From contig NZ_BOMM01000049.1 of NCBI RefSeq assembly GCF_016862195.1, forward strand, positions 124,001 to 188,000: a stretch of 64,000 bases of DNA, given 5' to 3'. The notes under the pieces are model-generated. The model did no database searches. It worked only from the letters and a program-made list of their open reading frames with translations, and was not told the DNA's origin. The DNA comes from Paractinoplanes ferrugineus. Lineage in GTDB: Bacteria; Actinomycetota; Actinomycetes; Mycobacteriales; Micromonosporaceae. The position numbers were made by a program, and so were the translations under genes. This document shows, in pieces, positions 1 to 8,371 of this stretch; position 1 is the first letter of the stretch, and each line of letters opens with the position of its first letter.

Positions 1-404
1 GCGAAACTGCTCCACTCGCCGCGTCCCACGCCGCTCCCGTGCAGAAGTTCCTCGGCGGAAGGCTCCAGCTGCGCCAGGACGAGTTGGTCGACCGCCGTGG
101 CATCGGATGTGGCGGTTGATGAGCGCCTGATGTAGAAGCCGATCTCATGGTCGGCTGCCACCTGCAGGACCGCGCGGAATGCTTCCCGGCGTCGTCTGCC
201 GGGCCAGCGATTCTCGCCGCGCTCCAGTCGGCCGATGTCTGTCTCGTCCCACTGGTGGACGATTTGGTGGTGCTGCCAGAGGTAGAGGTTGATGGCCTCG
301 GCGAGTTCCTGCCGCGACATCGGCCGCCCTGACCCGGACGGAGACGGACGCCGGCGTCGCGCCTGCATCAGTAGCGAATTGGGCTCCGGCTTGCCTTGGT
401 TCAC
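1..404 (-). CDS. HTH regulator, N-terminal part (runs off left edge)
   Basis: The 5' part (134 codons) of a minus-strand gene whose 3' end lies outside the window. A GTG start at 404 is chosen because GGAGG lies 11 nt upstream (416-420) and the nearer ATG/GTG codons hit a stop within a few codons. The predicted protein has a helix-turn-helix-like region around residues 28-75 (GRPMSRQELAEAIN, then ETDIGRLERGENRWPG). This region closely parallels the N-terminus of the regulator at 2167-3675, which shares GRPMSRQELAEA and the WPGR segment, so the two are paralogues. It is the last gene of a minus-strand run containing an asparaginase. A DNA-binding role is inferred from the HTH; target and ligand are unknown. 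Confidence 0.8.
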   Translation of the reverse strand, partial: MNQGKPEPNSLLMQARRRRPSPSGSGRPMSRQELAEAINLYLWQHHQIVHQWDETDIGRLERGENRWPGRRRREAFRAVLQVAADHEIGFYIRRSSTATSDATAVDQLVLAQLEPSAEELLHGSGVGRGEWSSF

Positions 405-584
405 CGTGGCACCATCCTCCGCACGTCGGAAAGCATCCGATGGGATTCTTCGGGTGGCTCTGGCCTGGCACAGGGTGGCGCCTCATGCGGCCCACCCCCA
501 TGATGGCCTATCTGCCAATGGTCGATTGGCGCGGCAGGTCTCTGGTCCGTGGCTGTTTGAGCCGACCCAGGAGATTGTCGCTCC

Positions 585-1055
585 TCAATTTTCGGCAGTG
601 TCGAAACGCAGGAGCGGGACGTCGTAGAGGTTGGGATCGCGCTCTCGGTGTAGGGCCGGCCGGGAGACTTCGACGAGGTACATCTCGGTGAGGAACTGGA
701 CGGTGGCCGAGAGCAGGTGGCTGGTGTGCGCGGTGGCGCTGTGCTCCTTGAGCCCGACGGACACGTGGATGTGCGGCAGGATCCGCTGCTCGGTTTCGTC
801 GTAGGCGATGGTGCCCCCGCCGAGGGCCTCGACATTGCTCAGGTGGACGGCGGACCAGACCGGGGCCTGTGGGTTGTCGAGTTTCGCGCAGGTGCCGACG
901 ACCTCCACCAGCGAAAATCCCGCGATGAAGGTGGGGATGATCCCGTGCCGGACGTTGTTTTCGCGGCAGAAATCGGCGAGGGCGGTGAAGAAGTCGTCGC
1001 CGTGGTCGAACACGACGACGAAGCTCCGGCCGATGTCGACCTGCTGACTACGCAT
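585..1055 (-). CDS. PPC/DUF296 domain protein
   Basis: A 156-aa protein that is essentially one PPC (plants and prokaryotes conserved, DUF296) domain. The family look is clear: GDDFFTALADFCRENNV near the N-terminus, then IPTFIAGFSLVEVVGTC, LSNVEALGGGTIAYDE and LPHIHVSVGLKEHSATAHTSHLL, where a His-rich segment usually binds metal. The start at 1055 has GGAGG 6 nt upstream. Its first 8 nt overlap the end of the asparaginase gene, so the two are probably translationally coupled. In plants the domain sits on AT-hook DNA-binding proteins. Bacterial stand-alone copies have no settled function, and none is claimed here. Confidence 0.85.
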   Translation of the reverse strand: MRSQQVDIGRSFVVVFDHGDDFFTALADFCRENNVRHGIIPTFIAGFSLVEVVGTCAKLDNPQAPVWSAVHLSNVEALGGGTIAYDETEQRILPHIHVSVGLKEHSATAHTSHLLSATVQFLTEMYLVEVSRPALHRERDPNLYDVPLLRFDTAEN

Positions 1056-2127
1056 CCTGAACCTCCGGCTTCGCCGGTGCGCTGTCGGCGCCGGTCGCCC
1101 ACGGCCACGCCTCGGGGTCGCCGCAGCCGCCGGATGCGGTGATCGCCGCAGTGACCGTCTTCTGATCGGCTCCAGCGGCAAGCAACGCGTTCAGCAGGAT
1201 GCGGGCCTTGTACGGGTCGAGGAATCCGGCGGGGACGAGCCCTCTGCTCAGCAGATCCCGTTCCGAGCCGGGGAAGCCGTAAGTCGTGGTCAGCACCGGT
1301 CCGGCGCCGGTCCGGCTGGCCAGCACAACCGGAATCCGGTCGGCAAGATCCGCCAGCGTCGGAACGAGATCCTGTGGGACGTGGCCCACGCCGAACCCGG
1401 CGATCACCACACCGTCGGCCCGGTCAGCGAGGCCGTCCAGCAGGACGCCGTCGTCGCCGAGGCTGATCGTCAGCAGCACCACCCGGGGGCGCGGCCCGTC
1501 GCCGGGCAGCGGGACGACATGACGAGAGCCGAGCCGGTTGAGGAGCCGGGGTTGGCCTTCGACCAGGTAGCCGAGCGGCCCGCCGTTCGGGGATTGGAAC
1601 GTGGACCCTGCTGTCGAGTGGGTCTTGCGGACGCGCCGGGCAGCATGGATCTCGTCGGCGAACACGACCAGACAGCCCAGGCGGCGGGCGGTCTGGCTGG
1701 CGGCGGTCTGGACGGCGGCGAGCAGGTTCGCCGGGCCATCAGCCCCGGCCAGGGTCGGGTTGCGCATCGCGCCGGTGACCACGACCGGTTCCGGCCCGGG
1801 GTGGTACAGGTCGAGCAGGTAGGCGGTCTCCTCGATGGTGTCGGTGCCCTGCACCACGACCACGCCGTCGACACCATCGGCGAGGTGCTGGCGCACCAGC
1901 CGGGACAGCGCCGTGACGTCCGCCAGGGACAGTGACGCCCCCGGTAGTCGCCGGAAGTCGACGGTCTCGACAGCGACGCCGAGGTCCGCAAGTCCCGGAA
2001 CTGCCGCCAGCAGGTCATGTGCTGCAAGAGCGGGGACGACACCGCCACTCACTGCGGCGGTCATCGTGATCGTGCCGCCCAGGCTGACCACCAGGACTCG
2101 GCGTGGCTTGGGCATCTCAACACCCAC
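1048..2127 (-). CDS. L-asparaginase (asparaginase/glutaminase family)
   Basis: A 359-aa protein of the type I/II asparaginase family, which hydrolyses L-asparagine to aspartate and ammonia. Visible motifs are the N-terminal Thr loop VVSLGGTITMT (first catalytic threonine), the second Thr motif VVVQGTDTIEETAY, and VVTGAMRNPTLAGADGPANL, which carries the conserved lysine/aspartate neighbourhood in changed form. No signal peptide is visible, so it is probably cytoplasmic. GTG at 2127 is preferred because GGAGG lies 9 nt upstream; an ATG at 2115 and a TTG at 2148 are also in frame. It sits 39 nt after the large HTH regulator and overlaps the PPC gene, so all three look co-transcribed. Confidence 0.88.
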   Translation of the reverse strand: MGVEMPKPRRVLVVSLGGTITMTAAVSGGVVPALAAHDLLAAVPGLADLGVAVETVDFRRLPGASLSLADVTALSRLVRQHLADGVDGVVVVQGTDTIEETAYLLDLYHPGPEPVVVTGAMRNPTLAGADGPANLLAAVQTAASQTARRLGCLVVFADEIHAARRVRKTHSTAGSTFQSPNGGPLGYLVEGQPRLLNRLGSRHVVPLPGDGPRPRVVLLTISLGDDGVLLDGLADRADGVVIAGFGVGHVPQDLVPTLADLADRIPVVLASRTGAGPVLTTTYGFPGSERDLLSRGLVPAGFLDPYKARILLNALLAAGADQKTVTAAITASGGCGDPEAWPWATGADSAPAKPEVQDA

Positions 2128-2166
2128 AGTGGCTGTCCTCCACCTCAAGGAACGGATAATCGGAGC

Positions 2167-3675
2167 CTATCGGCTGATCATGCCGACTTCGCCCACGTAC
2201 TGGCAGGCACGGTCAACGCCTGCGACAGAAAGTAGTCGGCTTCGGGGCGCGGCAAATCCGCTGCATCCGTGCTCGCCCAACTGTCGGCAGCGCTCGACGA
2301 GCCACGCCCAGTCCAGTTCCAGGTAGTCGGCCAGCATCCGGAGTCGACGGCCGGTGGACGGGCCTGTGATGGCGGAGTGCGCTCCGGTGTAAGCGGCGAT
2401 CTCGCCGTAGTCCCGTACGGAAGGGCGGTCGGTGGTCACACCGACCTGCCAGATCCCGTCGGCACCGACCCAGTTCGCCACGATGGCCTCGTGGCCCCGG
2501 TCGAGAACGAAGCCCTCGACCGCCGAGTACTCCGTCTCAGTACAGACGTTGACCTGGATGCCGAACGACTCCATCAGGGCGGCACTGAGAAGGAGCAGGA
2601 TGCGTTCACCGGGCGGCGAGGCCGCGACCGCGTCCGGCGGGATGCAGAACGCGCGGGTCATCGGTCCGCCAGCGAACCGCTCGGCTATCGACCGTAGATA
2701 GTCGTACTTGTGCCTGAACAGAAGCCAGGTACTGGCCTCTTCGCCGCGCTGCTCGCGTGTCCAGAACTCCGGGATGCCGGCGAGGCCGTCGAGGTGGCGA
2801 AGGATGTGGTGAGCGCAGAAGTAGCTGCCTATCCACATCTGGGACACCGCGGTCAACTCCGAGGCGAGATCTCGCCCAAGCGACGAGCTCGGCATTGACT
2901 CGTAGGGCAGGAGATCCTGCTGAAGATCATGAAGCAGGGAGTCGTCATTGAGTAGTGGCTCGTCCAGGTTGACCACTGCCCAGAGAATCCCGACTGTCAC
3001 GTCATCCAGAACGTATGCGGGCGGGATCAGCAGGCGTGATCCAGGACCGGCCTTCGCCAGGCGTCGACGAGCCTGCCGGGTGTCAAGGCCGTAGCCCGTA
3101 GCGCCGCCGTCATCCGCAATGGCTCCGACCACCAGGCCCCGTCGGGCTCGGGTGAGAAATCGGCTCGCCGCGAAGTCGGCCGGGACCGCCGCCAAAATCC
3201 GTCCGTCATCGACGGCGGGGTAGGTCCGGGTGTCTATCGACTCTCCGTCGAAGAACTGCCCACCGGCGGACCGCAGCACATTCTCCATGGCCGGGGGTGA
3301 TCCAGGCCCACGCAGGGTCAGCGCTGTGCTGGTCATCAAGGGCGGCGGCAACGGAACTTGGGCGACCGATACGGCCGTATCCAAAGAGCGGTTGCGTCTG
3401 GCTCGGAAGAAGCCCAGTTCTGCGTCGGTCGTCGCGCCGAGGACGGCTCGGAAGCCTTCCCTGCGGGTCCGGCCAGGCCAGCGAATCTCACCGCGTTCGA
3501 GCTTGCCGATGTCGGTTTCGTCCAGCCGATCGTCGCGTTCGTATCTGGACCACTGCCAGGCGTTGACTGCCTCCGCCAGCTCCTGCCGCGACATGGGGCG
3601 GCCGGAGCCAGTTGGGGACTTCGTACGGCCCCGAGCATCGATCAGTTTGGTGTTGGGGCTACTTCCGTCGTCCAC
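2167..3675 (-). CDS. Large HTH-domain regulator, 502 aa
   Basis: A 502-aa protein whose N-terminal ~80 residues form an XRE-like helix-turn-helix (GRPMSRQELAEAVNAW, then ETDIGKLERGEIRWPGR). This is followed by ~400 residues of a domain I cannot name. The rest has no transmembrane segment and includes an aspartate/acidic-rich middle and a YEPA-like hydrophobic core. The N-terminus matches the truncated gene at the left edge of the window. The GTG start is supported by AAGGTGAG 5 nt upstream. It lies 54 nt after a DUF397 gene and 39 nt before the asparaginase gene, so it probably regulates, or is co-regulated with, the asparaginase/PPC operon. The effector domain is unassigned. Confidence 0.8.
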   Translation of the reverse strand: MDDGSSPNTKLIDARGRTKSPTGSGRPMSRQELAEAVNAWQWSRYERDDRLDETDIGKLERGEIRWPGRTRREGFRAVLGATTDAELGFFRARRNRSLDTAVSVAQVPLPPPLMTSTALTLRGPGSPPAMENVLRSAGGQFFDGESIDTRTYPAVDDGRILAAVPADFAASRFLTRARRGLVVGAIADDGGATGYGLDTRQARRRLAKAGPGSRLLIPPAYVLDDVTVGILWAVVNLDEPLLNDDSLLHDLQQDLLPYESMPSSSLGRDLASELTAVSQMWIGSYFCAHHILRHLDGLAGIPEFWTREQRGEEASTWLLFRHKYDYLRSIAERFAGGPMTRAFCIPPDAVAASPPGERILLLLSAALMESFGIQVNVCTETEYSAVEGFVLDRGHEAIVANWVGADGIWQVGVTTDRPSVRDYGEIAAYTGAHSAITGPSTGRRLRMLADYLELDWAWLVERCRQLGEHGCSGFAAPRSRLLSVAGVDRACQYVGEVGMISR

Positions 3676-3729
3676 AACGTCTCACCTTTCGACGAGATGA
3701 CGCATCAACTCTCCGGCCTGCGGGGACCG

Positions 3730-3930
3730 TCAGCGCTCGAACTCTCCGGATTGGACTCCCTCGATAAATGCGGCCCACTCGCCCCGGTTGAACTCGAGGA
3801 CGGGGCCCTTGCGGTTCTTGCTATCGCGCAGGCCGACCGTCCCGTCATCGGCGAAGGCCACCTCGACGCAGTTGCTGGCGCCATCGCTGTAGCTGCTCTT
3901 GAACCAGTTCGCGAACTTGCTGAGACTCAT
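3730..3930 (-). CDS. DUF397 domain protein
   Basis: A 66-aa protein consisting of one DUF397 domain. The core is WFKSSYSDGASNCVEVAF, the loop is VGLRDSKNRKGPVLEF and the tail is WAAFIEGVQSGEF. Its ATG overlaps the stop of the upstream XRE/DUF5753 gene (ATGA), which implies coupled translation. In actinomycetes such pairs resemble Scr1-type regulator/toxin modules, in which the small protein is bound by the XRE partner. That role is family knowledge and has not been shown for this pair. Confidence 0.92.
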   Translation of the reverse strand: MSLSKFANWFKSSYSDGASNCVEVAFADDGTVGLRDSKNRKGPVLEFNRGEWAAFIEGVQSGEFER

Positions 3931-4808
3931 GGTCTGCTCCCTGCATGGTCGGACAAATCCTCGGCCGCTGCGGCGAGGAGATCAAGGCTGCTGGTGGGGT
4001 CCAGCGCCGCCTGTTGAAGGCGCTGATACAGGTCGACGTAGTGGCCGGTCTGGGCCGGTGTCGTGAGGACCAGATCCTCGCCGTCGGTGTCGACGGCGAC
4101 AACGGTCGGATCCTTCGGGTCCGGGAAGCGATATGTGAAGAAGGCCGACTTGGGCACAACGTACCCAGGCAAGGCGGCCGGCAGCGGCAGGACTCGGATG
4201 GTGACCTTCCGCCGCTCACGTCCCATCCGAGCGAGGTGAAGAAGCTGGGCTCTGGTCACACCAGGCGGTGCCGCAGGTCGGCGTATCGCAAGCTCATCGA
4301 TGATGACCTCGTAGCTGGGCCCGTCCGCTCGATCGAGGATGCGTTGCCGGACAGCGCGGGCTTCCAATGCGCGGGTCGGATCGAACGCCTCGGGCCGGAT
4401 GCCGCGATTGGCGCGAGCGCGAACCTCGGTGAACTCCGGAATCTGGAGTAGGCCGGGCAGCAGCGTCAGGTGGTACTCGGCGATCGAGCGGGCGCCAGCT
4501 TCCAAGTCGGCGTACAGAGCCTGCTGCGGTCCCATCTCGTCGCGGAACTTCTCCCACCAGCCACGTTCCCGGGCGTCCCTGGCTATGGACATGATTTGTT
4601 CCCGGCGGCGTTCGCCGACTCGGAGGACGTCAAGGATGCGGGCGATCTCGTCGTCAGCCGGGCGGACGTGCCCGTTCTGGAGCTGGCTGATGCGTTGCCG
4701 AGACATTCGGACGGCCGTGGCAAGCCGGACCGTCGAGTAGCCGTGTTCCTCGCGCAATTGGATCAGCTCAGCTGCGAGGCGACGCCGTCGAACATAGGGG
4801 CTGACCAT
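3927..4808 (-). CDS. XRE/DUF5753 regulator
   Basis: A 293-aa regulator. An HTH_31/XRE domain covers residues ~5-65 (RRRRLAAELIQLREEHGYST, then MSRQRISQLQNGHVRP), and a DUF5753 domain follows (YHLTLLPGLLQIPEFTEVRA, RQRILDR, IDELAIRR). This is the usual architecture of the larger partner of DUF397 proteins. The ATG at 4808 is chosen over an upstream extension because GGAGGA lies 7 nt before it. The gene opens the minus-strand run and overlaps the DUF397 gene by 4 nt. The two probably form a self-controlled pair, which may also drive the genes downstream. Confidence 0.92.
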   Translation of the reverse strand: MVSPYVRRRRLAAELIQLREEHGYSTVRLATAVRMSRQRISQLQNGHVRPADDEIARILDVLRVGERRREQIMSIARDARERGWWEKFRDEMGPQQALYADLEAGARSIAEYHLTLLPGLLQIPEFTEVRARANRGIRPEAFDPTRALEARAVRQRILDRADGPSYEVIIDELAIRRPAAPPGVTRAQLLHLARMGRERRKVTIRVLPLPAALPGYVVPKSAFFTYRFPDPKDPTVVAVDTDGEDLVLTTPAQTGHYVDLYQRLQQAALDPTSSLDLLAAAAEDLSDHAGSRP

Positions 4809-5447
4809 CGAGGATTCCTCCGGCGCGGACTGAGCAACGTGAACAACACCGCGACTGTCGGGGCCGTGCGGCATCGTCCGGTGTGGCCAGAGCGTAACCC
4901 TGGATTTCCGCGTAGGAGCGCTAAGCGGGTCTGACCCATGCCGCAAACGAGCAGCTCAGGGGCCGTTGTCCCGGTAACTCTCCTACTAAAACTCCCAGTA
5001 ATTCGGGGTTCCGAGTCTGTCGACTGTCGGTGATCGTAGGCACACCACACGCGACATATCGATGGCTTGTTGAGTGAGTAGTCGCCGGACTGTCGCAGCA
5101 CCGCAAACCAAGATCCGATTGCCACCGAGGAGGACGTGATGACTGCCAGCGGGTCACCGGCGCCGACCGCATGTCGTATCGGTGCCGTAGTACCCGACGT
5201 CGACCCGGCTGGCGATGACATGCCCCAGCGCTTCGGCAATGACGGCCCGCACGTTGCGGTAGTCGGCCGGTGCGCAACGGCAGGGGTCGCGTTCTCCACT
5301 CCTGTCCGGTCACAGCCTTCCCCCGAGCGCGATGGCCGGACCCGGCCGCGCGGTTGGTCCGCCTCTTCACGGCGTGATCAGCCGCGCGGCCGTGAACCCC
5401 AGGTGCCTCATCGGTACGCACTGGCGCCGGCAGCGAAGGAGTCGACT
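4809..5447. other. Intergenic region with divergent promoters
   Basis: About 640 bp between the divergent XRE/DUF5753 gene and the small zinc-ribbon gene. Open frames here have irregular codon use and no ribosome binding site, so I see no supported gene. It must carry the promoter of the minus-strand regulator run and that of the gene at 5448. Confidence 0.5.
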
Positions 5448-5780
5448 GTGCGCGCGACCAATGACGAGATTACGTGGCGAGCCGGGTCGACCGGGTCGTA
5501 TCCGCTGTGTGGCCTGCTCTTCTGCCGCTGTGGTGCCCGGTTTTGTCGCTCGAGTTCGCCGGCGTCGAAGCGTGAGTACCTGTCGGTATGCGGATGCCGC
5601 CTCTGGCCGCTCGACGCGGACAACATCGAGCGGCTCGTGCGTGCGGAGGCGGTTTCTCGCGCTCCGGGCGCGGCGACGCTGGGCGGGTCGATGAAACCGC
5701 CCGAGGCGCTGTCCCACCTGTATTCCCGGATCGAGGTCGGCGGGACGGTCGACGACGTGCGATTCGTCCGCCGCATGTAG
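5448..5780 (+). CDS. Small Cys-rich zinc-ribbon-like protein, 110 aa
   Basis: The longer open frame from 5136 has a non-coding-looking start. GTG 5448 has an excellent AAGGAG 6 nt upstream, giving a 110-aa protein. The Cys-rich centre (CGLLFCRCGARF, then YLSVCGCRLWPLDADNIERL) resembles the zinc beta-ribbon of large serine recombinases, here without any catalytic domain. The C-terminus (SRIEVGGTVDDVRFVRR) looks like a short helical tail. It precedes the APC permease by ~150 bp on the same strand. It could be a stand-alone DNA-binding ribbon or a recombinase remnant under its own signals; the function is not known. Confidence 0.6.
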   Translation: MRATNDEITWRAGSTGSYPLCGLLFCRCGARFCRSSSPASKREYLSVCGCRLWPLDADNIERLVRAEAVSRAPGAATLGGSMKPPEALSHLYSRIEVGGTVDDVRFVRRM

Positions 5781-5933
5781 GCCGCGCCCGCCGTCGCTGC
5801 CAGCGGAGCGCGGCGGCGGGTAGCGCGGCCCACCTGGTGTGACTCGCCCCCTTACCCCTGGAACCTGCGTTCGCCGTCTCTCCCGAGGGCGGACTCGAAA
5901 CCCCCATACAGAGTCAATGAAGGGACATCCCCG

Positions 5934-7346
5934 GTGTCGTATCCGGTCGAGGAGTTACAGCGGTTCGGCTATCAGCAGGAGTTGCGGCGCGCGCTGCGGT
6001 TCCGTGACCTGCTTGCCTACGGCCTCATCTTCATGGTCCCGATCGCGCCGATGGCGATCTTCGGGGCGGTGTTCTCCGCCTCCGGCGGCATGGTCGTCGG
6101 TGCGTACGCGATCGGTGTGGTCGCGCTGGTGTTCACCGCGTTCTCATACGCGCAGATGGTCAAGGCGTTCCCGCTGTCCGGGTCGGTCTACAACTACGTC
6201 GGCCGGGGCATCGGTGCCCCGGTAGGGTTCGTGGCTGGGTGGGCGATCATGCTCGACTACGTCCTGGTTCCCTCGCTGCTGTACCTCGTCGCCGCGGTCG
6301 CGATGAATGCCACCCTGCCCGCTATCCCGGTGTGGCTGTGGCTGATCGGCTTCGTCGCGGCGAACACAATCGTGAACTCGATGGGGATCCGGATGACCGC
6401 CCGGTTCACCTGGATCATGCTCATCGGCGAACTGGTCGTCCTGTTCATCTTTCTCGGCTTCGGGGTGTGGGCGATCATCACCGGGGCCGGCCGGTGGACC
6501 TGGGAGCCGCTGTACAACCCGAACACGTTCGGCTGGTCGCTGCTGCTCGGCGCGACCTCGGTGGCGGTGCTGTCGTTCCTGGGCTTCGACGGCATCGCGA
6601 TGCTCGCCGAGGAAGCCAAGGGCGGCTCGAAAGCGATCGGCCGGGCGATGGCCGGGGCCTTGTTCGTCGCCGGCCTACTGTTCATCGCCCAAACGTGGGT
6701 GGCGGCGATCCTGACCCCCGACCCGCAGGCGCTGATCACCAACGGAGATCCGGCGGGTACGGCGTTCTACACAGCCGCGCAGGTGGCGTCCGGACCGTGG
6801 CTGGCCACCGTGTGCGCGGTCGCGACCGCCATCGCCTGGGGCCTACCGGACTCGATGGTCGCGCAGGTCGCGATCTCCCGGCTGCTGTACGCGATGGCCC
6901 GCGACAAGCAACTCCCGGCGTTTCTGGCGAAGGTGTCCCGCAAGCGCAACGTGCCGCGCAACGCGATCTGGCTCGTCGCCGCGGTCTCGCTCGCGCTCGG
7001 CCTCTACATGAACCAGCGCGGCGACGGGATCGCCCTGCTGTCGAGTCTGATCAACTTCGGGGCGTTGACCGCGTTCCTGCTGCTGCACCTGTCGGTGATC
7101 GTCTACCACGTCATCCGCAAACGCAGCCGCAACCTGGTCGCCCACCTGCTCATGCCGCTGGTCGGCGCGACGATCCTCGGGTTCGTGGTCTGGAACGCGA
7201 ACGTCGCCGCCCAGCGCCTCGGGTTTGTGTGGATCGGCCTCGGCGTCCTGGTGCTCATCGGTCTGTACCTGGCCGGGCGTCGACCGGAGCTATCCGGCTT
7301 CGCGCCCGTGTCACAGCCGGCGACCCCGGCACGTCAGGAGGTGTGA
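5934..7346 (+). CDS. APC-family amino acid/amide permease
   Basis: A 470-aa integral membrane protein with about 12 hydrophobic segments. It has the typical APC N-terminus: LRFRDLLAYGLIFMVPIAPM, then a Gly-rich first helix region and VKAFPLSGSVYNYVGRGIG. Glycine-rich TM6 follows (LSFLGFDGIAMLAEEAKGGS). The GTG start has AAGGGA upstream. It lies 5 nt before the acetamidase/formamidase gene, so it most likely imports an amide or amino-acid-like substrate for that enzyme. The exact substrate cannot be read from sequence. Confidence 0.9.
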   Translation: MSYPVEELQRFGYQQELRRALRFRDLLAYGLIFMVPIAPMAIFGAVFSASGGMVVGAYAIGVVALVFTAFSYAQMVKAFPLSGSVYNYVGRGIGAPVGFVAGWAIMLDYVLVPSLLYLVAAVAMNATLPAIPVWLWLIGFVAANTIVNSMGIRMTARFTWIMLIGELVVLFIFLGFGVWAIITGAGRWTWEPLYNPNTFGWSLLLGATSVAVLSFLGFDGIAMLAEEAKGGSKAIGRAMAGALFVAGLLFIAQTWVAAILTPDPQALITNGDPAGTAFYTAAQVASGPWLATVCAVATAIAWGLPDSMVAQVAISRLLYAMARDKQLPAFLAKVSRKRNVPRNAIWLVAAVSLALGLYMNQRGDGIALLSSLINFGALTAFLLLHLSVIVYHVIRKRSRNLVAHLLMPLVGATILGFVVWNANVAAQRLGFVWIGLGVLVLIGLYLAGRRPELSGFAPVSQPATPARQEV

Positions 7347-7351
7347 CGCTC

Positions 7352-8371
7352 ATGGGAGAACACACGTACACCCCGACGGCAAAGGACCTGTCCTACACGT
7401 TCGGCGGGGTCCCGCCGGTGGCAAGCCTACGCTCCGGCGACGTGCTGACGCTGTTCACCGAGGACTGCTTCGGCGGCGCCGTCACCACCGTCGACGACCT
7501 TCCGAGCCAGGTCTGCACGTTTCCATACCTGAACCCGGTCACCGGGCCGTTCTTCATCGAGGACACGGAGCCCGGGGATACCCTCGCCGTCCATTTCCTG
7601 TCGATCGTGCCTGCCCGCAAGACCGGGGTCTCCAGCACGTTCCCGCATTTCGGGGCGCTCACGTCCACCTCCCACACGGCCGCCCTGCAACCGCCGTTGG
7701 AGGAGCGTGTCTGGCTCTACGACATCGACGCCGAGGCCGGACTGGTGCGCTACCGTGCCCGCAACTCAGACTTCACAGCGGACCTGCCGCTGGACGCGAT
7801 GCACGGCACTGTCGGTGTCGCCCCGGCCGCCTTCGAAGCCCGCAGCACCATTACCTGCGACGCCCACGGCGGGAACATGGACACCCCGGAGCTACGCGCC
7901 GGCACCACCCTTTACCTCGGCGTCAACATGCACGGAGCGATGCTCGGCCTCGGCGACGGACACGCTCGGCAGGGCCAAGGAGAGTCCAGCGGGGTCGCGG
8001 TCGAGATCGCCATGACGACCACCATCGCCATCGAAGTGATCAAAGGCGTGCCGACGCTGTGGCCGCGGATCGAGTCCGATAACGCGATCATGTCCGTCGG
8101 CTGTGCCCGCCCTCTCGAAGACGCGTTCCGGATCAGCCAACACGATCTGGTCGGCTGGACCGCCCAACTGACTGGCCTCGACACCCTCGACGCCTACCAG
8201 CTCGTCGCGCAGGCCGGCACCGCACCGGTCGGCAACGTCGTAGATCCGAACTACACCATGCTCGCCAGCCTTCCCAAACACCTTCTCCGAGGCGCTGACC
8301 TCTACGGCGGCACCCACGAGCGGCTACGCGCCACGCCGCACCCCGATGCCACCGGGACCGGCGCGCCATGA
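7352..8371 (+). CDS. Acetamidase/formamidase family amidohydrolase
   Basis: A 339-aa protein of the FmdA_AmdA family, which hydrolyses short amides such as acetamide or formamide to the acid and ammonia. Family features are the N-terminal beta region with VLTLFTEDCFGGAV, the metal-binding stretch THPHxGxxT-like (SSTFPHFGALTSTSHTA), and the conserved GGNMDTPELRAGTTLYLGV plus HARQGQGESSG segment. AGGAGG precedes the ATG by 10 nt. The stop overlaps the GPP34 gene (ATGA). With the preceding permease it forms an amide uptake-and-hydrolysis operon. It is a little longer than the shortest family members, and no truncation is apparent. Confidence 0.9.
   Translation: MGEHTYTPTAKDLSYTFGGVPPVASLRSGDVLTLFTEDCFGGAVTTVDDLPSQVCTFPYLNPVTGPFFIEDTEPGDTLAVHFLSIVPARKTGVSSTFPHFGALTSTSHTAALQPPLEERVWLYDIDAEAGLVRYRARNSDFTADLPLDAMHGTVGVAPAAFEARSTITCDAHGGNMDTPELRAGTTLYLGVNMHGAMLGLGDGHARQGQGESSGVAVEIAMTTTIAIEVIKGVPTLWPRIESDNAIMSVGCARPLEDAFRISQHDLVGWTAQLTGLDTLDAYQLVAQAGTAPVGNVVDPNYTMLASLPKHLLRGADLYGGTHERLRATPHPDATGTGAP

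Noticed and set aside
6239..7351. Long plus-strand frame leading into the acetamidase gene
   Set aside because: It is the +1 shadow of the APC permease; Arg-rich sequence with no protein-like features. The real amidase start is ATG 7352 with AGGAGG.
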